DNA of 64,000 bases from Eucalyptus grandis (Eukaryota; Streptophyta; Magnoliopsida; Myrtales; Myrtaceae), in the NCBI RefSeq assembly GCF_016545825.1, contig NC_052612.1, positions 42,267,738-42,331,737 of the forward strand, written 5' to 3'. Positions 13,601 to 24,600 of this stretch are shown piece by piece. Position 1 is the first letter of the stretch, and each line of letters begins with the position of its first letter. The notes beneath the pieces were generated by a model. That model saw nothing but the letters and a program-made list of their open reading frames with translations. It was not told the DNA's origin and did no database searches. Position numbers and translations under genes: made by a program.

Positions 13601-14004
13601 TATGCTCAAGCAATCCTATACTTCATCAAATGAAAATACAAAATCAGACCAGCAAGAGTTAATTTCCCACCAGATTAGCAACAATATCTTTCAGCCATAT
13701 CAGCGAGATACAGACTACCATTTCAGGATGTTCCATACAGAAATTACTCGAAAAAATCATTTGTATGTTTCCTTTTTCACTTTCAAGCCAGTATTGCAAA
13801 CAGTTGGGCAAATTACACATAAGTCAATACCAGTCTTCCCTAACTAATTAGGAAACTCTAAGACATGGACATCAAATTAATACGGGATTTGACTCAAAAG
13901 AATTTATCTGAATAGAGTGATGACAGAGAAATTCAGGAAGCCAATCTGATTTGGTGTGATCGTAACCTCAATATTAGTCTAACTATAGCTTTTAGAGTCA
14001 GCCG

Positions 14005-14225
14005 CTAAGGATGCGTTTGGTAACATTTTTGTTCCCGGGAACAATTTCTGTTCAAAAACAAATTTTTTTATTTCTGTTCCCGGGAATAGTTTTTGGGCAA
14101 AAAAACACGTTTTGGTAACTCGCACAAAATTTCTATTTTCGAACAAAAAAAAAAGAACAGAAATGCATTTGGTACGAGAATAAAAATTTATGTTCCCAAA
14201 AAAATTTATTCCCAATTTTTTTCAT
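14005..14225. mobile_element. short TTTGGTAA-type inverted-repeat element
   Basis: This starts with a GGATGCGTTTGGTAACATTT-like end and contains repeated GTTCCCGGGAAC-type palindromes. The same end sequence recurs in larger elements at 32016-32739, 37757-41630 and 51270-52055. It has no coding capacity. It lies in the inferred DPM3 5'-UTR intron. Boundaries are approximate. Confidence 0.6.
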
Positions 14226-15050
14226 TTAATTTATAAAATGTCAATTATAGTTGATTATAAAAAGTTCTTGAAAGAGGAAGGTGGAATTGGAATCATAAAC
14301 TCGTGTTTTTTAAATTTAAAAAAAAAGAAGAAAATGCCATCATTGGCTAATTGGAATCATAAACTCGAATGAGGCCTAATATGCTAGATAACTATCGCCA
14401 TTGATAATTCCTGCAGTGTTTTGAACTAAAGCCAATCGGCAAAGATTAGGCTAAATGCACATGGAGCCTTAACAAGGAAAAACTGTATAGAAATATTCTC
14501 ATTATTCTCTTTTTTATACTTCATATAAGTCCTCAGTGTCATTATTCAATCAAAAGAAATCACATTGTAACCGACTTATGGACAATAACACGATAGTAAA
14601 ACCTCACTCAATGCAGTACCAGAGTAATCCATAACTCGGATGAACCACAACACCCCGCTCTCACTCCATAAGAACCATAACTAGCCCACACTTCAAGCCT
14701 ATCATCATCCTCTTCATTCACGCTCTCTCCATCGTCATCTTTTACCGAAGCCAACAGATGGCATAGCGAAATTTTAATCAAAGCTCAAAACTTAGAACAG
14801 CAGAACATCAACGCCACACTTCCCAGTGACCCAAAATCCGTCCAACACAGTCAAAACTAACACGGGTTCGATTCACGCATTTCGTCGAGCAGGTGGTGAG
14901 CGCAAAGTGAGGAGAAGATATCGACCATTTCATTAGAACTCGAACTCGTCATCAAGTGAACATCCGAAACCAACTACAGCAGCTCCCCTCGAACCCAGGA
15001 CGCGCACGGACTAACGAAAAGAACGAATCTCGGTTTAACCGCGGAGGTCC

Positions 15051-15330
15051 CTACCTGGCTCGAAGGCGGCGGCTAGAGGGCGAGTTCGGGATGAATCGAA
15101 CTATGGGCGGCGGCGTCGCAATGTCTGCGAACCGAGATGCTCGGAGGAAGAGAGGCTCGAACCAGACGACCAAAGAGGCTCGCCGGAAAGGCTTGGGGAC
15201 CGGGGGAGAGGAGTCTCGTGCGAGAGAGGGCGCTGGCAGGAGGTCGTCGGACGGCGACGGCGGAGATGGCTGATCGGGTCCGACCGAGAAGGAGGAGGGT
15301 CCCCGTGAGCGCAATAAAGGAAGCCTCGTT
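15051..15330 (-). promoter_or_regulatory. DPM3: probable DPM3 5'-UTR first exon and promoter, GC-rich
   Basis: A GC-rich island in AT-rich surroundings ends on the minus strand at a good donor (GCCAG|GTAGGG, about 15053). This fits a non-coding first exon spliced to the acceptor at 13616, 15 nt before the DPM3 ATG. The three overlapping frames here (15051-15368) are Arg/Pro/Ser-rich artefacts of the GC content. Inference only; no TATA element was fixed. Confidence 0.5.
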
Positions 15331-15368
15331 TTTATGCGAAAATTATAGATAAATACATACATTATCAT

Positions 15369-16800
15369 TATTTTTTTCGGATAAAAACTTGAAATAAATT
15401 TTATTTCAAATAAGAGCTCAAAGTATTATTATTTTTTAATAACGGGCTCAAAGAGGATCTTATTTCAAATATAATGACTTGAAGCGATTATGTCTATTTT
15501 ATATAAGAGCATGATTTTCTAGCTAGTCAATGACATTTTCATCATTTATCATTTTAAAAAAAAAATTCCCAGTTTTTGGATTTTCTTTCTTATTCACTAA
15601 GTCCTCATCAAAAATAAAAATAAAAGAAAAGACTAAAAAATGATTTAAGATTAAAATTTTATTTGGACCAAAACAGCGTTAATCGTTAGAATATTTTGGC
15701 TCTTATTTAAAATAATCATGATCACTTTAGACCCTTATTTTAAATAATTATGAGTATTTCAAGCCCTTCTTTGAAATAACCATAACTAATCTAGGCAATT
15801 ATTTGACACAAATCCACTTCCAACATTAATTTAACAAAAAAAAATTATGATACTTCATGCTCTTAGTTGAAATTTTCTCTATTTTTATTTATCTCTTTCT
15901 AAATAGAAAACCTAAACTTCTGATGCCACTTGTTGCAATCATGCCGAGGGTGAGCTTATGCAATAAATCATGCGATGCCAAGGTCATGCTCTAAACAATC
16001 CATCGGCTTCACATGTTAAAATCTCTTTATTTCGGTTTGAGCTTTTCTAAATTTCATTGTATCTAAATCAAACATTTTAAACAAAATTGAAAACCAACGA
16101 AATTCTAATAATTTTTTTGATCAAAGGTCAAATACTTTTGTTTGACAAAAACTATAGCCTTTCAACCATTTTCATGAAAATACGATATATAAAAGCCGAA
16201 TTCTACACACCTTTGCTAAATTAACATCAAGAAGCGAGACTCACTGTGACTCAAATTTTCCCACCTTCATTGTTGGGAAAATTCAAGTGTCAACATAATG
16301 ATCACGCCAAATAAGATCGGCTTCCCATATTTCTCCTTCATCCTCGATTCAGTCATATTCTTTGAGTTGAATCAGGCAGTCATATGTGCAGGTCTTAGAA
16401 TTTCCTAATATGTTAGGGGAAGACCACTATTGACTTGCGCGTGGTGTGCACAACTGTCTGCAATTCTGGCTTGAAAAGTGAGAAAAGGGAACACACAAGC
16501 GTTTTTGGTTGAGGAATTTCTGTATGGAATATCCGGAAACGGCAGTCTGCGTGTCGCCGATATGGCCGAAAGATACTGCTGCTAATCTGGTGGGAAATTA
16601 GATCTTGCTGGTCTAATTTTGTAACGAGGGATAGGATTTGGGCTGCACGCTAAATCCCCGGGGTACATTTCAAAAGTCCAGATCCACTCGATTTGGATTT
16701 GGGCTGCACACCAAAAAGGCCTGGGCTTTCTCATTGCACGTTTCGGCCCTTCAAACGAATATCATATGTCATCCCCGTGTTTACTTAGAGTTCGTGCCAA
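15369..16800. other. AT-rich intergenic, no gene seen
   Basis: The 15370-15800 part repeats the same phrase (TTATTTCAAAT / TTATTTTAAAT with AATAATCATGA) several times in both orientations, consistent with a decayed inverted-repeat element. From 16640 it holds rearranged pieces of the 7.67-8.71 kb repeat. No gene was recognised. Confidence 0.5.
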
Positions 16801-17066
16801 TTCATTAGCGGTGTAAACAATTAGTCTTAATAGAAGCACGGAGTTAGCTAAGAAACGCTAATTCCAAGCACCAAATCTTCTTCTGTGTTTAGAATTGCGA
16901 ACAAAAACGATCGAGAAGTTTGGTGTTACTCGTAGCGTCCATTACCATACGGATGGTTGTACATAAGACGACCTAGAAAATAAAATGGAGCCTTACACTG
17001 ATGCTTCTTTTTAATGAAAAGCCCACTTCAAATAATCGGCTCTTCTATTTCAAGAGAGAGTTATTA

Positions 17067-17620
17067 AAAAGTCATTAAACTTATTGTACGGATGTTAATT
17101 CAGTCCAATTTAGTTGTAAAACTTTTGGCAATTTGTCAATATAGAGTTTTTTTTTTTTTTTTTGGTCAACCAATGTAGAGCTCATCTAATCGATTTTGAT
17201 CGGAAAATTGATGATGTGGATGTTGGTCTTCCTACATGACCTGATTGATCAATACTAATATGGACAATTTTTACAATTTTTTTAACAACCTTTTTTATTC
17301 TTTTCTTTTCTTTATTTTATTTCTACATCCCTCAACTATGCCATCATCAAGGCATAGCGGCCAATGGAGGAAAATTGGGAAATAGGCAGGAAAAAGGAAA
17401 TTTTAAAAATGTGCAAAAATTATCAACCTTAGCAACGATCAAGCCACGTAACACGATTGATGTTGACTAACCAAGTTAGTGATTTCCAGACAAAATTGAC
17501 CGGAATGCCTATGTTGAAAAATAGCCAAAAAAATTTATGATTAAATTGATTATATCGAAACATTTATTATTGAATTGATATTCGTACAAAATATTTTTGA
17601 TTTTTTTGATAATTTCGCCC
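17067..17620. mobile_element. inverted-repeat element, non-autonomous
   Basis: The left end (AAAAAGTCATTAAACTTATT, then TGTACGGATGTTAATTCAGT) is mirrored at the right end by a diverged complementary copy (TTGAATTGATATTCGTACAAAA). The phrase TTTTGATCGGAAAATTGATG on the left is mirrored by AAATTGACCGGAATGCC on the right. Related phrases occur at 26090-26480, 41920-42250, 50590-50760, 52340-52650 and 63270-63660, so this is a dispersed family. It has no coding capacity, and the ends are approximate. Confidence 0.6.
17137..17180 (-). mobile_element. poly(A)-tail-only retroinsertion
   Basis: CAATATAGAG (17137-17146) and CAATGTAGAG (17171-17180) flank 24 bp that reads on the minus strand as GTTGACC followed by a run of A. 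This looks like an extremely 5'-truncated retroposon tail with a 10-bp target duplication (one mismatch). It lies inside the inverted-repeat element at 17067-17620. Confidence 0.55.
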
Positions 17621-18331
17621 TTTAATACACGCCAACCTACTTAATCAAAGCTAATTATAGCATACAGAGAGAGCTTGAACAGAAATTATACAAACGGTCT
17701 CGTATATCATCTTATCAATTCTATGAGTAGTTATAATGACGTCTCATACATCATCTCATCAATTCGAGAAAATGAGCAATTATAATGATCCTATCATCAT
17801 GGACAAAAACTTCCTTTTTTCACAAGCACCGTGCACCCCTATTTTTCTCGAGAAAAAAGTATTTGCCGCGTCACCCATCACGTGAAGACTTAAGGAGAGA
17901 GAGATAGAGATGGGTGGGCACAAAAAGGACAATGAAATGAGCTCATTTTTTGTCGCTTCCCAGATTCCGTGGAGTTGGGGGTACTTAGAAGTGACGAGGT
18001 TATCGCCTCGTTCCTGGAATTTACTCAAACATGGTCCAATGCCACGGTCGGGTTTCGGAGCATTGGCAGGCGGGACGAGTAGAGAACACGACGTGCGCAG
18101 CGAAGGGGAGAAAGGGGAAAGGTGAAAAAGGAGCTCCGGAACTGCTGCATAATCATTGATGCGGTGAAACTCCACGTGAAGCTCTCCCGTCCTCGCAGGG
18201 ATTTGCAGGGATTTGCGCTTCTTGGATCGACCCTACTGCGTGTCAACTCGTGTCTCGTTCATTTAAGGCTCGCCCCGTGGTTCATGCATTGGAGATTTTG
18301 ATTGGACGTGCAACTTTCGAGCAAAAGCCTC

Positions 18332-18365
<34 letters not shown>
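18332..18365. repeat. (AG)n microsatellite
   Basis: About 16 AG units. The first segmental copy has only a short GA run at the equivalent place (about 9405-9417), so the tract expanded or contracted after duplication. Confidence 0.9.
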
Positions 18366-18368
<3 letters not shown>

Positions 18369-19098
18369 GGTCGTGCGCAAGTTTGCATTAGGGCAAATTC
18401 TGGACGATCTCTTCTAATATTTCAGGCTGCCCTAGAGAAAAAGAGGGACGTGGGTTGGGTTCTTCCTTCTCTAATTATGATGGGTCTGAATTGATTGGGT
18501 TTTCAATAAGCATAAGTGGAAAAGTAGCCCATAGCCGAGATGTAATAACTACTTATGGCGCCGATTCTAGATGTACTTTTGGTTCACGTGTTGAGTATTT
18601 AAAGAACTAAACTAAGTCGATTTATTATTTTTCCTTTGTTTGAGAACACCTCGATTGCACGCAATGCACGTTATTCACACAAATTTCTGTGGCATTAATC
18701 TTGTCAGTTGTACCATATATTACTAGAGTGATAAATAACTTTTTTTCCGGTTGTGATGAGGAGGAGACAAGAAAAAGTAGAGATAGGGACTTGTTATAGT
18801 TTTGAAAATGAAATGTCAATAAATTGTGTTGTACCGACAAAAAGTAAATGCATAACTAGTTAACATGGACGCCTTGCTGTATCAAATAATTACTATCCCT
18901 ACATCCACTGGTCACATGATATAAATATGGACGTAGGGGATCACCAAAAATCGATTTTACAAAATTAGTGATGAAATGCATAAACATTCAAGTGTCAAAG
19001 TTTGAAAAGTAAATTTAAAGAAAATTTTCAGAAACTGCATCCGCTTTTTTATTTCAATGAAAATCTACATTCCCAATTTTGAAAAACTACAATTTGCA

Positions 19099-19172
19099 TC
19101 ATCTTCATATGATTTCTCAAATTCAAATGAACCAATCATCTTCATATGATTTCTCAAATTCAAATGAACCAA
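19099..19172. repeat. 2 x 37-bp tandem duplication
   Basis: The unit starting TCATCTTCATATGATTTCTC occurs twice back to back (19099-19135 and 19136-19172) with no mismatch that I can see. This implies a recent duplication or a constrained unit. Confidence 0.85.
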
Positions 19173-20890
19173 TCCACCCTCGAACTCTAACCCAATTCCC
19201 TGTCTCCATCTCTCTCTCAACTTGCACTCTCTCTCTCTCTCCATTGTGGGCTCCACCACCAACACCGACTGATGCTACACCACCATCACTTTCGATCGAT
19301 GTCGCGCCACCACCCCCAGTTGAGCTTTTTGTGCATCTCTCTCTCTCTCTCTTTTATCGGCCATGGCTGTTGCCAAGCTGGATAGATCCAGGTCGAGCTC
19401 CACCTTAGCTCCGTTAGCTATGAGTTAGGTAGAGAGATTTGTCGAGTTGAGCTGGATGCCGACGGAGCTCAACAGATTTGAGTTGAGCTCAACGCCCACA
19501 AAGCTCGATGAGTCATAGCTCAACTGTAGTGGCGGGTGGCGATGGCATGGCGAGCATCGACAGAACCCAAAGGAGAGGGGTTGAGTACTAGCCGTGGATG
19601 GATTAGGGTTCCAAGCAAGTGATTCTATTGTGACAGTTCATTTGTCAGACGAAAGACACGATTCATATATCATAATGATATTCAAGAGGTACATGGAAGG
19701 TTTTTAAGCCTAAAAAACTCCAAATAATTGTAGAACAACTCAAAAGTCAGAAAGGAAATAACAAAGCACGATTTGCAGTTAGAAGCACACTATCATCCCT
19801 CGAGAAGATATCTAACACCATAAATGATCGGTGGTCAATTATCAGATTCAATGATGAATATACACCAAGCTAAAAACATATTCTCATCCCTCTCTATCTC
19901 CCTCTTTCCTCTTTTAAAGCTTTCTGTCTTTCTTTTCACTTCCGATATGTTCCGAAAGTTTGTGTGAATAAATTTCTAGCTAATCTCCGATGAACGTAGA
20001 GACCATTTCGACCATTTGTCTAGTCGATAGCCACCGAGGAAGATGTTCATAATGTGGTTCCACAATCTCTCCTACTCTCCTCTCCCACTCTCCTCTCCCA
20101 ATTTACATTTAGGTCAAGTTTTGGAGGTTTTACTCTCTTGAACTAGATCTAAATATGGATCTGAGAGCTCCTTACAGGTATTTGATATGTGTTCTTTTGC
20201 CATTTTGATATTGACGTCTCTGCACAACGATGGTGATAAGGACATTGAATCTATATGTACATCGCAAATCATGAATAGTTTTGAAATAGTGAAAAATAGC
20301 ACATTCGGATGGAAAGTTAGGACCATATGTAACCATATAATTCAGAATGATAATTGTAAATATTCAGAACTCAAGTTGCGAATTAACGTGATAGTGCTAA
20401 TTAATATTTTTTTTCAAAAAATAAGGCAAGTCTGAAGATTTAATAAGTAAGCCGCATTCAATAACTCTTTGGTAAAAAGACTAGTACAATAAGTGCTGCA
20501 TTGGTGCGCAATAAGTGCTGCATTGGAATGGAAGATGGAGATGTTAAATGTAGCCAATAGCAATGACAATTTTCCTTTTTAGTTTTCAAATTAAAGAAGA
20601 AAAAATTGGTGGACAGAGCAGAGGCAAATAAGCAATTTGAGACACTTTCGAGTTGTGGCCGGCTGCCCCGCCGCGTGGGCTGTCGGGCCCCTACCGCCCT
20701 CTCTTTCCGGACAAGTACTTAGGTGGAGGTAAGCCCATGTGGACCGTTGATTGTGTGGACCCTTATACATACAATCCACGTGATCAACGACCGTAATTGT
20801 TTTAAATTCATAGTCCTTTTTGAGATAGGATCCGTAAGACGTGCTGTCCCCTTGCACGGCTGTGATTAATTCACATTGCTCTTTTATAAC

Positions 20891-22930
20891 GGGTCGCATG
20901 TGCCGGTGACTCTCGATGAGACCTGTTCGCACGACACACGTCAACATATAGTTAAACTGATTTAGACATGGCGTAAATAGGTGCGGTGTCATGAATTGAT
21001 CACCGGTTTATAATGGGACAAAAACCATGCTTTATGCGGGTCTTGACCCACTTAACCCGTTTCAACACATGTTGACATGATCAATTAACATGTGAATGTG
21101 AGATTTGTTTCAACACGGCATAATTAGACAAGTTTGAACACAATTTATTCTCATATTTAAAGATTTTTTTATCATCCATGTGGAAAAGGATAAATGGTAA
21201 AATGCAAATGTATTTAGGAATTCGAGAAATATTGAATATATAGAAAAACTTATCTAATAATACAATGTAGATGTGATGTGAAGTGAACAAACGTGTGTTG
21301 AATCTAGTTATTATGTATGAACATTTTTTTAAGTGTTTATCTTACACTCGAGTTAACATATATATGTATATAGGTTAATGAGCCATATTGTGTCACATCA
21401 ACACTTGATATAAAAATGTGTTTGATAATTGTGTTGTATTCATGTTGAATAAGTTCAAAGTGTTTCTTAAATTTGTTGTGCTTGGATTGGCAACCCCTAC
21501 TTCGACGCAACACGACATGAATTGACTTATATATAAGAACTAGCATAACCTAGATAGTTGGGTCTAGGAGCCCACGCAGCCGAGGAACAAAAACTTCACC
21601 AACTTGATATGAAATAATTAAATGGATAAAAGAGTTTCAAGGGATGATGAGCGTGTTCGTTTTCATCACTGGAGACCGAGATTTGAATCGCAACATTTGC
21701 TTATTCTTTTGGAGCTACCTATGCATCTTTGGTACTCGATCGGAATGTGGAGACCATAGAAACGTTAAAAACTGTGAGGATTGGCTAGATCTCAAAGAGC
21801 CATAACCCATAATTACCCTGTAAATATTAATAATCCAGATTTTAAAACATTAAAATTTTATATTTTAAAGTTTTTCTGTCGGAGGATGAAGCCAATCCCT
21901 AAAGAAGAAACGAATCGACTTGATAGAGATCTCTATCTACGCGGAATCAGAGTTAATTTGCAGTTATAGGCTTTCTTATTGCTCTGCTCCGTGACAAAAT
22001 GAAAAAGAGATGAAACAAAAGACGGGTCACAATCGGAATCATTTGATGGTCCCTAAATTCCAACTTGCGAGGTCGGGCAAAATCCAATCTAGACATACCT
22101 TCCGTAGGATTCGTGATGAAGATGGATGACATGTAAATGGTAAATAAAATAGTTAATAAGACTAAAAGTCATAAATTGATATATTCGTGTCATATTTATC
22201 TCAAATTATTTTTACATTGATCCCAAGATAACTTTATGTCATAGAAAAAAATTTCATATCAATATAAATTAAGAGCTGTTTCGAAAATGAAAACAATGGT
22301 TATTTTTTCTCGAGCGGAAGAGATGTGCGACCGTAATTATTCTTTAAGTGGAGCTTAGGGATGTGGTTAGAATTTAATTGCCAACTTTTTTCTTATTATT
22401 TTATTAAGAATAGATCTGAAAAGACAAAAAGTGAGATGACAATTCAATATTCTGTCTTGATATATAAAATTAATGAGTGTTTTTAGATTCAACAAAATGC
22501 AATATATATGAAAACCATATTATTCATTTGTCCTTCCTTACAACAAACAAACGACCAAGGAAATATTCGATTTTCTCTTGAATGCCAGGCGTGTTCATCC
22601 ATCTCTTCGGTGCTGAGAATTGTTGTACACGTGTTAGAAAACCAACACGATGGGGCCCCACATTAGTTTTGTCGAAGGAAGCCCCTCAATTCCGTACATC
22701 AATTTTCCTCCCTTTTGATAAGTTCCCGACGTCAATCAAAAGCCCCGACGCTTGAAAGTCAAAAAACATGTTTGAAATTAAACGTCTGAGATTGCTTCTG
22801 CTGTCAGGTATGCTCTAATTTTCCCTCTCTCTTTTAGTTTTTGGAATTTTTTTTTCCTATGATCTAGAATCTCCGATTGATTGTCTATTTGCCAATCAAT
22901 TTTAAATGAGTTTAGCACGGCTAACCTATG
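20891..22930. other. intergenic with TE-like phrases, no gene seen
   Basis: The 20990-21530 stretch holds repeated phrases such as CCCACTTAACCCGTTTCAAC and ACATGTTGACATGATCAATT, of a sort I associate with dispersed plant repeats. The remainder is AT-rich. No convincing gene, tRNA or transposase was found. Confidence 0.4.
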
Positions 22931-22934
22931 GCTC

Positions 22935-24040
22935 GTACTTAACTCAAACTCGAGTTATGTTTTCAAGTTGGAGCCCAAATCTTAACACTATAAACATGTT
23001 GAAATTCGATCCCGCGTTGAAACTCGCTCAAGTAGCATCTCTTGCATATTAGAAGGTAAAATTATTTTTTTAGTGCATGTAAAATAATGAATCATTGCAA
23101 TCTGTAACCAAATTTTTTACATGGACAATTTGTTGTCAATCCAACGAAATTATTTACATAACATTACAGATGCATTTATTAAACGAAAAGTCAAAATTTT
23201 AAAAATATTTTCTAAAAAGTAATTGGTTGTATCACTTGAAAAAAAATTAGATAATGAAAATTGTTTTCATCATTGATAAAAAAAAAAATTATGATTGATT
23301 ATTTTTGCAAATGATAAAAATATTTATTATTCATTAACTTTTTAAGCAATACAAGCGATTGTTTCAAAAAAATATTTTTTAAGTCTTGAGTTTTCTGTAA
23401 GATAAACACACTTTACCATTGCTAATTATATGATATTCTTCAATCAAATATCTTAAATTTATATGGAACTTCAACTTATTAAAATTTGTGTGGGTTCAAA
23501 GTATATCAAAATTGAGCATACGGAGGAATTGTGTCGTGGCTGTCCAGAAGGAGAATCACTCGTCCAAAGATGCATTTGTTTCGCAAAAAATATTTTTGAA
23601 GTCATATGCTTGATCAAGCCTCAAGCTCAACTCAAATCCGAGTAATGTTTTCAAGTTGGAGCCCAGACCTAACCACCCGAATATGTTGAAATTCAATCTC
23701 ATGTCGAAACTCACCCGACCAAGGTCTCTCCTCACATATTCGAAGCTACAAATGTTTCTTTCAGTGCAAATAAATAATAAGTCATGGCAATTTGTAGCCA
23801 AATTTTTAAGATGGACAGTTTGTCCTCAATCTAATGAAACTATTTACGTAACACTACCATTCCCAACTCCATAACATTTTTTGATCAAAGATCTTGACTC
23901 TATATGAATCTTGAAATCATCGATAACTTACTAAAATTTGCATGCGTTTGAAGCATATTGAACTCCAGCACAAAAATGGATTGTGTCTTGGCTATTGAGA
24001 ATGAGACTCGTTAGTCTAAGTGGTGTGTTTATTTCATGAA
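22935..24040. repeat. tandem duplication of a ~0.7 kb non-coding unit
   Basis: The segment from about 22950 (GTTTTCAAGTTGGAGCCCA, then ATGTTGAAATTC, then GGACAATTTGTTGTCAATC) recurs from about 23645 with matching order. The following block at 23460-23590 (ATTAAAATTTGTGTG, GAATTGTGTCGTGGCTGTC) recurs at 23925-24030. Each short frame here (23463-23874) spans only part of a unit and is not conserved between units. Confidence 0.7.
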
Positions 24041-24299
24041 AAATGCATAATTTAGAAAAAAATGATTCAATTATTTGCAAAAATATTTAGACAAAAATTG
24101 TTGCTAATAATGAAAACAATTGTTAGAATATTTATTATTAAACAGTTAGCTATGATTTCATAAAATCACATTGTAATTTAAATAATTAATTATTTTATGG
24201 TGAAATAAATCAAAATAAAACTTAGATCTATGAACCCAAAATAATATCGGAAATGGGATAAAGTGAAGCCGACGCCATCATAGCGGCATTCGAATTTAG

Positions 24300-24600
24300 G
24301 TGGGCTCGGGTGGATGTGATTTAACGGCGGTCCCCTCCACCGAGACACGTCGTTCGGCGTTTTCTCGTCCGAGTCAAAACACGTGCGCGGCTCGATCGTC
24401 GCGAACCGCCCGTCGAGGGTTTTTCCGCCGTGTGGCCACGCGTACGTACGCACGCGCGCGCGCGCGCACGGGCCCACTCTCTGCTCTCGAGCTAATCACG
24501 CCGCTCGTCCACACGCTGTGATTTTTCCACCGCCGAAATCGCACGCCACGTGGGCCGCCAAAAGAAATCCCGCCGATGGATCTTCCACTTTCCAATTGCG
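24300..24600. promoter_or_regulatory. GC-rich island with alternating purine/pyrimidine tract and G-boxes
   Basis: A GC-rich island in AT-rich DNA contains an alternating ACGCGTACGTACGCACGCGCGCG-type run at about 24437-24470. Two CACGTG G-box cores lie near 24379 and 24547. G-boxes bind bZIP and bHLH factors. No gene start is recognisable nearby, so promoter function is only a guess. Overlapping frames on both strands are by-products of high GC. Confidence 0.35.

Larger units (their letters stand above)
16820..20890. repeat. segmental duplication, copy 2 (expanded by insertions)
   Basis: This is the direct-orientation counterpart of 8850-10990, about twice as long. Extra DNA includes an inverted-repeat element (17067-17620), a 37-bp tandem duplication (19099-19172) and unmatched sequence around 19640-20330 and 20600-20730. 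No coding gene was recognised. Frames at 17780-18246 and 19079-19408 overlap microsatellites and are not conserved between the copies. Confidence 0.75.

Noticed and set aside
15051..15368. 105-codon frames on both strands
   Set aside because: GC-rich Arg/Pro-rich shadows over the likely DPM3 first exon and promoter.
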